Shown here: one piece after another, positions 1 to 5,054 of the stretch
Layout: each line of letters starts with the position of its first letter
How positions within the stretch are numbered: position 1 is the first letter of the stretch
Assembly: GCA_028287605.1 (NCBI GenBank)
Contig: JAQBPI010000119.1
Coordinates: 1-5,305, forward strand
Direction of reading: 5' to 3'
Length of the DNA stretch: 5,305 nucleotides
Source: Chloroflexota bacterium
GTDB lineage: Bacteria; Chloroflexota; Dormibacteria; Aeolococcales; Aeolococcaceae
Notes under the pieces: model-generated
What the model saw: the letters and a program-made list of their open reading frames with translations, nothing else
What the model was told of the DNA's origin: nothing
The model's database searches: none
Made by a program: the position numbers and the translations under genes

Positions 1-2
1 AC

Positions 3-89
3 GAGCGCGAGCTCGAGGCGGAGCGGCTGGAGCAGCCCGCCGGGCCGCCCCACCCCGGCGGCGACGACGAGGGCGTCCCGGGGAGGTAG
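3..89 (+). CDS. C-terminal tail of an unidentified upstream gene (partial)
   Basis: Reading from position 3, this frame stays open from the window edge to a TAG at 87-89 and gives 28 residues. They begin with an acidic/basic heptad-like stretch (ERELEAERLE) and end in a Pro/Gly/Asp-rich tail. GC-rich third positions match the neighbouring genes. The other two forward frames read into the AT-rich patch and give Arg/Ser/Pro-rich strings typical of non-coding frames. The stop falls exactly where base composition drops, which supports a real gene end. Too little is present to name a family; a charged helix followed by a disordered tail is all that can be seen. A minus-strand gene here cannot be fully excluded. 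Confidence 0.45.
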   Translation, partial: ERELEAERLEQPAGPPHPGGDDEGVPGR

Positions 90-138
90 TATGCATAAAG
101 CACCCTTTATCTAATTCTCCTTTATGAATGGAGCCGTT
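90..138 (+). promoter_or_regulatory. AT-rich promoter/operator region of the arsR-ino1-PIM operon
   Basis: This is the only AT-rich stretch in an otherwise very GC-rich window. It holds three copies of one hexamer: ATAAAG at 95-100, and CTTTAT at 105-110 and 120-125. The first and second form an inverted pair with a 4-nt spacer, centred one helical turn (10 bp) apart. The first and third extend to a perfect 7-bp inverted repeat, CATAAAG/CTTTATG (94-100 and 120-126). Possible -10 elements are TAGTAT (87-92) and TCTAAT (110-115); no convincing -35 is visible. Placement directly before a DNA-binding regulator suggests an autoregulatory operator, which is inference. The exact promoter cannot be fixed from sequence. 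Confidence 0.5.
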
Positions 139-531
139 ATGGATCCCGGCCGTAGGCCGCCGCGTCTCGCCGCGCCGCGCCGGCTGGTGCCTCCTCCGAC
201 GGAGCTCAGCGTGCACTTCGAGGGCCTGGCCCACCCCACCCGCCTCACCATCGTGGAGCGCCTCGCCGGCGCGGCGGAGGTGCGGGTGTCGGAGCTCGCC
301 GAGCTCTGCAAGGTGAGCCAGCCACGGATGAGCTGGCACCTGCGCATCCTGCGCCGGTCCCAGGTGATCCGCACCCGCCGGGAGGGCCGGGAGGTCTTCT
401 GCCGGCTCGACCGCGAGGCGATCGCGGCGCACATGCGCAGTTTCATGAGGCTCATGCTCGTCAAGGGACCGGAGGGCGATCTCTCGCCCGACCCGTGCCA
501 GACGCAGCTCACCGGGGAGCCCGCGCAGTGA
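139..531 (+). CDS. ArsR-family winged helix-turn-helix transcriptional regulator
   Basis: This 130-residue protein has the ArsR/SmtB winged-helix fold. HFEGLAHPTRL (26-36) is the characteristic first helix (usual form 'ALadptRl'). VSELAEL followed by SQPRMSWHL (about 50-68) forms the helix-turn-helix with its recognition helix, and RTRREGREVFCRL (78-90) forms the basic beta-wing. The Arg/Pro-rich N-terminus is probably disordered. The usual ArsR metal motif (ELCVCDL) is absent: the corresponding helix has one cysteine (C57), with others at 88 and 120, so metal sensing is not supported. I chose ATG 139 because GGAG (130-133) lies 5 nt upstream. An in-frame ATG at 124 has no Shine-Dalgarno and overlaps a CTTTAT half-site, though leaderless use is possible. 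The gene lies 36 nt before ino1 on the same strand, so it probably autoregulates and controls the lipid operon; the ligand is unknown. Confidence 0.85.
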   Translation: MDPGRRPPRLAAPRRLVPPPTELSVHFEGLAHPTRLTIVERLAGAAEVRVSELAELCKVSQPRMSWHLRILRRSQVIRTRREGREVFCRLDREAIAAHMRSFMRLMLVKGPEGDLSPDPCQTQLTGEPAQ

Positions 532-554
532 CCAGAGAATAGAGACGAGAAGAA

Positions 555-559
555 GAGGA
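555..559 (+). promoter_or_regulatory. Ribosome binding site deciding the ino1 start
   Basis: GAGGA lies 8 nt before ATG 568 but only 2 nt before the in-frame ATG 562, so 568 is the better start. It sits in a purine-rich leader (534-560) that has only two pyrimidines, and it is the strongest Shine-Dalgarno in the window. Confidence 0.7.
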
Positions 560-567
560 ACATGCCG

Positions 568-1758
568 ATGAGCAAGAAGGTCCGGGTGGCAGTCGTCGGG
601 GTCGGCAACTGCGCCTCCTCGTTCGTGCAGGGGGTGGAGTACTACAAGCACGCGGACCCGGGTGACTTCGTTCCCGGCCTGATGCACGTCGACCTGGGCG
701 GCTACCACATCAGCGACATCGAGTTCTCCGCCGCGTTCGACATCGACGCCACCAAGGTGGGCAGGGAGCTGAGCGAGGCGATCTGGTGCGGCCAGAACAA
801 CACCGTGAAGTTCTCCGAGGTGCCCGCCACCGACGTGGTGGTGCAGCGCGGCATGACCCACGACGGCCTCGGCAAGTACCTCAGCGAGGTGATCACCAAG
901 GCGCCGGGGTCGACCGCCGACATCGTCGGCATCCTCAAGGACACCGGCACCGACGTGGTCGTCAACTACCTGCCGGTGGGCAGCGAGACCGCCACCAAGT
1001 GGTACACGGAGCAGATCCTCACCGCCGGCTGCGCGATGGTGAACTGCATGCCGGTGTTCATCGCCCGCGAGGAGTACTGGCGCAGGCGCTTCGAGCAGCG
1101 GGGCGTCCCGATCATCGGCGACGACATCAAGTCGCAGGTGGGCGCGACCATCATCCACCGGGTGCTCACCCGGCTGTTCCGCGAGCGCGGCGTGAAGCTG
1201 GAGAACACCTACCAGCTGAACTTCGGCGGCAACACCGACTTCCTCAACATGCTCGAGCGCGAGCGGCTGCTCAGCAAGAAGATCAGCAAGACCAACAGCG
1301 TGGTCTCGCAGCTCGACCATCCCATCCCCAAGGACAGCGTCCACATCGGCCCCTCCGACTACGTGCCCTGGCTGAGCGACCGCAAGTGGGCGTACATCCG
1401 GCTGGAGGGCCGCTCCTTCGGCGACGTGCCCCTCAACGTCGAGCTCAAGCTCGAGGTCCACGACTCGCCGAACAGCGCGGGCATCGTCATCGACGCGGTG
1501 CGCTGCTGCAAGCTCGCCCTCGACACCGGGCAGAGCGGCGCGCTCGACGGCCCCTCGGCGTACTTCATGAAGTCGCCGCCGCACCAGACCTCGGACAACG
1601 TCGCCCGCGAGCAGACCGCCGACTTCATCGCCGAGGCCCAGGCGACGCTGCGCCGCCAGGCGGTCCGGGCCGAGCGCCACGAGCCGCAGACGGCCGAGGC
1701 CAACGGCAGGCACACGACAGAGCTCGACGAGGCGGTCGTACCGCCGGCGGTCGGCTGA
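568..1758 (+). CDS. ino1: myo-Inositol-1-phosphate synthase
   Basis: This cytosolic, NAD-dependent enzyme (EC 5.5.1.4) converts D-glucose 6-phosphate to 1L-myo-inositol 1-phosphate, the entry step to all inositol lipids and to mycothiol. The 396 residues align along their length with the actinobacterial/archaeal short form. Visible blocks are the Rossmann NAD loop GVGNCASS (11-18), [10 protein letters not shown] (185-194), [11 protein letters not shown] (222-232), the lysine-rich active-site block SKKISKT (236-242), [10 protein letters not shown] (259-268), [12 protein letters not shown] (271-282), DSPNSAG (299-305) and MKSPP (334-338). M. tuberculosis Ino1, as I recall it, shares nearly all of these and is about 367 residues long. 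The present protein has some 40 extra polar, probably disordered residues after FIAEAQ. ATG 568 is preferred to 562 by Shine-Dalgarno spacing. Only 7 nt separate its stop from the acyltransferase, and it is the first biosynthetic gene of the operon. Confidence 0.96.
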   Translation: MSKKVRVAVVGVGNCASSFVQGVEYYKHADPGDFVPGLMHVDLGGYHISDIEFSAAFDIDATKVGRELSEAIWCGQNNTVKFSEVPATDVVVQRGMTHDGLGKYLSEVITKAPGSTADIVGILKDTGTDVVVNYLPVGSETATKWYTEQILTAGCAMVNCMPVFIAREEYWRRRFEQRGVPIIGDDIKSQVGATIIHRVLTRLFRERGVKLENTYQLNFGGNTDFLNMLERERLLSKKISKTNSVVSQLDHPIPKDSVHIGPSDYVPWLSDRKWAYIRLEGRSFGDVPLNVELKLEVHDSPNSAGIVIDAVRCCKLALDTGQSGALDGPSAYFMKSPPHQTSDNVAREQTADFIAEAQATLRRQAVRAERHEPQTAEANGRHTTELDEAVVPPAVG

Positions 1759-1769
1759 CCCACCGGTGG
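1741..1769 (+). promoter_or_regulatory. Possible mRNA hairpin over the ino1 stop and the patA start
   Basis: CCGCCGG (1741-1747) can pair with CCGGTGG (1763-1769), with one G-U pair. After a single mismatch, GG (1749-1750) pairs with CC (1760-1761). The loop contains the ino1 stop TGA (1756-1758), and the proposed GTG start of patA (1766-1768) lies in the stem. No T-tract follows, so this is not a terminator. A ribosome finishing ino1 would melt it, as expected for translational coupling. The role is inferred; GC-rich DNA often gives such stems by chance. Confidence 0.3.
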
Positions 1770-2770
1770 CGGGACCGGTGGTGGCGGCGGGCCGGGAGGG
1801 GCTCCCGGTCCGCACGCCGCGGCAGCGGATGCTGCCCTATCACGCGTACCGGGCGGGCGAGGCGGTGGTGCGGATGCTCCCCCACCGCGCCGCCTACGCG
1901 CTCGGCGGCGCGCTGGCGGGCACCGTGCTCACCCTGCGCCCCGGGCACTTCGCGGCGCTGCGCTCCAACCTCCGCCACGTCCTCCCCGACGTCGACGAGC
2001 GCACCCTGCGCCGGGTGCTGCGGGCCAACGTCCACAACCTGGCGCACTGCTGGGTCGACGTCATGGAGATGGGGCTGCGGGGCGAGAGGATCACGTCCCG
2101 CGTGCACCCCGCCGACACCGAGTACCTGCTCGGGCCCCAGCGGCGCGGCCGGGGCGTGGTGATCGTCTCCCTCCACCTCGGCTCCTGGGAGCTGGGGCTG
2201 GCGGCATGGAACCAGCGCTTCGGGCAGATGGCGGTGCTCGCCGAGGTGCTGCGGCCGCAGCCGCTCTTCGACCGCATCGTGGCGGCGCGCAACCGCTTCG
2301 GGGTGCAGGTCATCCCCATCGACCTGGCCTCGATGCGCGCCGCCGGCTCCGACACCGCCCGGCGGCTGGGGGCGTCGGCGCTGCGCGACGTCTACCGGGT
2401 GCTGCGCGCCAACGGCATGGTGGCGATGGCCCTCGACCGCGACCTCGCCGGGACCGGCGAGCCGCTGCCCTTCTTCGGTGCGCCCGTGCCCATCCCCGTC
2501 GGGGTGGTCGAGGTGGCGATCCGCACCGGCGCCGCGATCGTGCCCATCGTGCTGCTGCGCGACGGCGACGACATCATCGGCCAGTGCTACCCCGAGGTGG
2601 TCTACGACGCCACCGCCGAGCGCGGCCCCGAGGTGCGCCGGATCGCCTCCGAGGTGCTCCGGCTGCTCGAGAGGGTGATCCGCGAGAGCCCCGACCAGTG
2701 GCACGTGCTCGACGAGCTGTGGCCCGCCGTCCCCGCCGCCAACGGGCGCGCCGCGGCGGTGGCACCGTGA
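1766..2770 (+). CDS. patA: PatA-like phosphatidylinositol mannoside acyltransferase
   Basis: This belongs to the HtrB/LpxL-type acyltransferase family (bacterial lipid A / PIM acyltransferases). In mycobacteria, PatA moves a palmitoyl group from acyl-CoA to the 6-position of the mannose of PIM1/PIM2 at the inner face of the membrane. The 334 residues show the catalytic HX4E motif as H137-L-G-S-W-E142 in a hydrophobic strand. They also show MALDRD (221-226) followed by PFFGAPVPIPVG (235-246), the acyl/acceptor block, and PDQWHVLDELW (309-319), the family's C-terminal 'P.xWh.l...W' signature. I took the start as GTG 1766, 7 nt after ino1. GTG 1778, GTG 1781 and ATG 1829 are alternatives: recognisable homology begins only around MLPYHAYRAGEA (22-33), and GGTGG (1765-1769) would sit 8 nt before 1778. 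Its stop overlaps the next gene as GTGA. Placement between ino1 and pimA supports PatA over a lipid A enzyme. Confidence 0.9.
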   Translation: MAGPVVAAGREGLPVRTPRQRMLPYHAYRAGEAVVRMLPHRAAYALGGALAGTVLTLRPGHFAALRSNLRHVLPDVDERTLRRVLRANVHNLAHCWVDVMEMGLRGERITSRVHPADTEYLLGPQRRGRGVVIVSLHLGSWELGLAAWNQRFGQMAVLAEVLRPQPLFDRIVAARNRFGVQVIPIDLASMRAAGSDTARRLGASALRDVYRVLRANGMVAMALDRDLAGTGEPLPFFGAPVPIPVGVVEVAIRTGAAIVPIVLLRDGDDIIGQCYPEVVYDATAERGPEVRRIASEVLRLLERVIRESPDQWHVLDELWPAVPAANGRAAAVAP

Positions 2771-3936
2771 AGATCTGCCTGGTCTCGCCGTACGACTACA
2801 CCCATCCGGGTGGGGTGAGCGAGCACGTCCGCCACCTCGCCGCCGAGCTGCGCTCCCGCGACCACCCGGTCACGGTGATGGCGCCGAGCAACGAGGTCGA
2901 CGACGACAACGACATCCCCGGCTACGTGCGCATCGGCCGCAGCGTGCCGATGCCGGGGAACGGCTCGGTGGCGCGGATCGCGCTGAGCTTCCACCTGGTG
3001 CGCCGGGTGCGCCAGCTGCTCGACGCCGAGGGCTTCGACGTCGTCCACTACCACGAGCCGCTGGTGCCGGCGCTGCCGATCACCGTGCTCCGCTTTCACC
3101 GCGGCGCCAACGTGGGCACCTTCCACGCCTTCCAGCGCCGCAACCTCGGCTACTACTACGGGCGCCCCTTCCTGAAGCGGTACTTCAAGCGGCTGCACTC
3201 CTGCATCGCGGTGAGCGCGCCGGCGCGCGACTTCGTCAGCCGCTACTTCGCGGGCGACTATCACGTCGTCCCCAACGGCATCGACACCTCCCGCTTCCAC
3301 ACCGGGCTCGAGCCGCTCGACGCGCTGCGCACCCCGGGCAGGGCGACCCTGCTCTTCGTCGGCCGGCTGGAGCAGCGCAAGGGCCTGCCGACGCTGCTCG
3401 ACGCCTACGCCGAGGTGCGCCGCCGCCGCCACGACGTGCGCCTGGTGGTGGTCGGCGACGGCGCGATGCGCTGGGGCTACGAGCGCTACGTCGAGTCCGA
3501 GGGCATCCCCGACGTCACCTTCCTCGGTCACGTCGAGTCGGCGCTGCTGCCCCGCTGCTACACCTCCGCCGACATCTTCTGCTCGCCGGCGCTGGGCGGC
3601 GAGAGCTTCGGCATCGTGCTCCTCGAGGCGATGTCGAGCGGCGTGCCGGTGCTCGCCTCCGACATCCCCGGGTTCCGCCAGGTGATCAGCACCGGGCGGG
3701 ACGGGATGCTGCTTCCCCGCGACGAACCCGACGCGTGGGCGCGGGCCATCCTCGACCTGCTCGGCGACCCCGTGGCCTCCCGCGGCCTCGCGGAGCAGGG
3801 TCTGCTCACCTCCCGACGGTACGACTGGGCGCGCATCGTCGACGCGGTCCTCGAGGTCTATTCGGAGGCGCGCGCCCGGGCGCGCCTGCACATGGTGGCT
3901 GCCGGTGTTCACGACTCGGTTCCAGGACTGGGTTAG
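2767..3936 (+). CDS. pimA: PimA-like phosphatidylinositol alpha-mannosyltransferase (GT4)
   Basis: This GT-B fold, GT4-family enzyme would transfer mannose from GDP-mannose to the 2-position of PI to give PIM1 (EC 2.4.1.345) on the cytoplasmic membrane face. The 389 residues show the N-terminal SPYDYTHPGGVSEHV loop (7-21) with its glycine pair, NGSVAR (65-70), HYHEP (94-98) and TFH (118-120), matching the key histidine of mycobacterial PimA. They also show VPNGID (168-173), the nucleotide-sugar pocket FVGRLEQRKG (197-206) with R200 and K205, and the EX7E block GGESFGIVLLEAM (277-289) with E279. RYDW (351-354) matches the PimA C-terminal crossover region. The start is GTG 2767, overlapping the patA stop by 4 nt, with GGTGG 4 nt upstream. 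The gene extends 32 nt into the next one. Another GT4 retaining glycosyltransferase is the alternative, but motif agreement and neighbours favour PimA. Confidence 0.93.
   Translation: MKICLVSPYDYTHPGGVSEHVRHLAAELRSRDHPVTVMAPSNEVDDDNDIPGYVRIGRSVPMPGNGSVARIALSFHLVRRVRQLLDAEGFDVVHYHEPLVPALPITVLRFHRGANVGTFHAFQRRNLGYYYGRPFLKRYFKRLHSCIAVSAPARDFVSRYFAGDYHVVPNGIDTSRFHTGLEPLDALRTPGRATLLFVGRLEQRKGLPTLLDAYAEVRRRRHDVRLVVVGDGAMRWGYERYVESEGIPDVTFLGHVESALLPRCYTSADIFCSPALGGESFGIVLLEAMSSGVPVLASDIPGFRQVISTGRDGMLLPRDEPDAWARAILDLLGDPVASRGLAEQGLLTSRRYDWARIVDAVLEVYSEARARARLHMVAAGVHDSVPGLG
3866..3887 (+). repeat. GC hairpin/palindrome at the 3' end of pimA, just upstream of the pgsA start
   Basis: AGGCGCGC (3866-3873) and GCGCGCCT (3880-3887) are perfect 8-nt inverted repeats around a 6-nt loop. 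The same stretch also contains a perfect 16-bp palindrome at 3870-3885 centred on CCCGGG. It ends 17 nt before the pgsA GTG. It encodes an Ala/Arg alternation (EARARARL) in pimA, so codon constraint may explain it; an mRNA role is only possible. Confidence 0.35.
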
Positions 3937-4504
3937 GGCCGGCGCCCGCCGCCTGGTCAGGGTGCTCGGCCTCGACCGCGTCAGTCCCAACACGCTCACC
4001 GTGACGGGCCTGGTGATCAACGCGCTCAGCGGTGTGCTCATCGCCACCGGCCATCTCATCGTCGGCGGCGTCGTCCTGCTGCTGGCGAGCCTCTTCGACG
4101 TCCTCGACGGAGCCGTCGCCCGGGTGACCGGCAAGGTGTACCGCTACGGCGCCTTCCTCGACTCCACCACCGACCGCTACGCGGAGGGCTTCACCTACAT
4201 CGGGCTGCTCTGGTACTACCTGTTCAACGGCCACCACACCGTCGAGCCGATGCTGGTGATGGCCGCGCTCACCGGCTCGCTGCTGGTGTCGTACGTGCGT
4301 GCCCGGGCGCAGTCGCTCGGCTTCGTCTGCGACGGAGGCCTGCTCGCCCGGCCCGAGCGGGTGGTGTTCACCGTGATCGGCCTCCTGGTCCCGCCGCTGC
4401 TGCTCCCCGTGCTCTGGATCCTCGCCCTGCTCACCAACATCACCGCGGTGCAGCGCATCTGGTTCGTGTGGCGGCAGTCGCGGCAGACCGCGGCGGTGGA
4501 CTGA
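3905..4504 (+). CDS. pgsA: Phosphatidylinositol phosphate synthase (CDP-alcohol phosphatidyltransferase, PgsA1-like)
   Basis: This integral membrane enzyme would join CDP-diacylglycerol and inositol 1-phosphate to give phosphatidylinositol phosphate and CMP. The 199 residues carry the full CDP-alcohol phosphatidyltransferase signature: D65, D68-G69, A72-R73, G82, D86 and D90, the metal-binding and catalytic acids. About six hydrophobic segments are visible (near 33-50, 54-64, 94-108, 114-130, 153-167 and 168-184). SYVRARAQSLG (129-139), GGLLARPER (144-152) and ITAVQRIWFVW (179-189) closely match the SYIKARAE, RPER and VQR blocks I recall from mycobacterial PgsA1. This makes inositol-phosphate use more likely than glycerol-phosphate; the mycobacterial lysine is Arg132 here. 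GTG 3905 is the start, with GGTGG 6 nt upstream and 32 nt of overlap with pimA. An ino1 gene in the same operon supplies its expected substrate. Confidence 0.92.
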   Translation: MFTTRFQDWVRAGARRLVRVLGLDRVSPNTLTVTGLVINALSGVLIATGHLIVGGVVLLLASLFDVLDGAVARVTGKVYRYGAFLDSTTDRYAEGFTYIGLLWYYLFNGHHTVEPMLVMAALTGSLLVSYVRARAQSLGFVCDGGLLARPERVVFTVIGLLVPPLLLPVLWILALLTNITAVQRIWFVWRQSRQTAAVD

Positions 4505-5041
4505 GTGCGCCGGCTGCGCGCCCTGCTCGCGTGGCTGCGCTGGGAGATGACCCGCGAGATCGAGGTGGACGGGGTCATCCGCCTGATCATCCTGGAGCGC
4601 TTCCTCAAGGGGTCGGTGCTGCTCGTGGGCGGCATCGTCCTGGTCGTCGCCGGTGCCAGGACCGACCTGCACCAGCGGGTCAACGACCTCCAGGTGCAGC
4701 TCGCCCTCGAGCCCGGCCGGCACCTCTGGCGGCGCGCGCTCACCTGGGTGCTCGACCGCCTCGGCTCGCATCCCGACGCCATCGGCGTCGCCGCCATCCT
4801 CTACGGGCTGCTGGAGTGCGTCGAGGGCGTGGGGCTGGTGCTCCGCAGGCGCTGGGCGGAGTACCTGGTGGTGCTCGCCACCTCGGCCTTCCTCCCCCTC
4901 GAGATCTCCGAGGTGATCCACCGCCCGACCCCGCTGAAGGCGGTCGCACTGCTGGTGAACATCGCCATCGTCGTCTACCTGGTGTGGCGCAAGCGGCTCT
5001 TCATGGAGCGGCCGCGGTCCGCGGAGACGGCGGCGGCGTAG
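4505..5041 (+). CDS. DUF2127-family multi-pass membrane protein, function unknown
   Basis: The 178 residues match the DUF2127 pattern as I recognise it. A first membrane helix contains the 'ERFLKGSVLLVGG' block (31-43), a short amphipathic outer or inner loop follows (52-90), and then come GVAAILYGLLECVEGVGLVL (94-113), RRRWAEYL (114-121), ATSAFLPLEISE (125-136) and a last helix ALLVNIAIVVYLVW (148-161). This suggests about four membrane segments with basic cytosolic ends. No catalytic motif is recognisable; acidic residues E105, E119 and E133 within or beside helices are worth noting. GTG 4505 follows the pgsA stop with no gap (TGA-GTG), and GGTGGA (4495-4500) is a weak ribosome site, so it is translated with the PIP synthase. 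By context it may aid inositol-lipid synthesis or transport, but that is inference. Confidence 0.85.
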   Translation: MRRLRALLAWLRWEMTREIEVDGVIRLIILERFLKGSVLLVGGIVLVVAGARTDLHQRVNDLQVQLALEPGRHLWRRALTWVLDRLGSHPDAIGVAAILYGLLECVEGVGLVLRRRWAEYLVVLATSAFLPLEISEVIHRPTPLKAVALLVNIAIVVYLVWRKRLFMERPRSAETAAA

Positions 5042-5042
5042 G

Positions 5043-5054
5043 CATACTCCCGCC
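5043..5054 (+). promoter_or_regulatory. Possible -10 element for a leaderless SDR transcript
   Basis: CATACT (5043-5048) fits a -10 hexamer and lies 6 nt before GTG 5055, the spacing expected if transcription starts on the start codon. There is no Shine-Dalgarno before this GTG and no clear -35 further up. Read-through from the operon (13-nt gap) is an equal possibility. Confidence 0.3.

Noticed and set aside
95..110. 6-bp stem with 4-nt loop as a terminator of the upstream gene
   Set aside because: The stem is AT-rich and weak and no T-run follows; operator half-sites are a better reading.
124..138. Upstream ATG 124 as the start of the ArsR-type gene
   Set aside because: No Shine-Dalgarno and it lies inside a CTTTATG repeat; ATG 139 has GGAG 5 nt upstream. 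Leaderless use of 124 is not ruled out.
111..608. Minus-strand open frame opposite the ArsR-type gene
   Set aside because: Ser/Arg/Thr-rich shadow that would cover the promoter patch; a few hydrophobic residues at its N-terminus mimic a signal peptide but no family is recognised.
786..2162. Plus-strand open frame shifted relative to ino1 and patA
   Set aside because: Arg/Ala/Pro-rich out-of-frame translation overlapping two confidently identified genes.
1625..2704. Long minus-strand open frame opposite ino1/patA
   Set aside because: His/Arg/Asp/Gly-rich, low-complexity translation without domains. It is antisense to well-supported genes, as expected in very GC-rich DNA.
2749..2758. CGCCGCGGCG palindrome near the end of patA
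   Set aside because: Short and built only from G/C in Ala/Arg codons; expected by chance at this base composition.
2602..4134. 510-codon minus-strand open frame opposite pimA/pgsA
   Set aside because: Composition is typical of an antisense shadow (many Ala, Val, His, Arg and Asp residues) with no recognisable motif, while the plus strand encodes full PimA and PgsA motifs.
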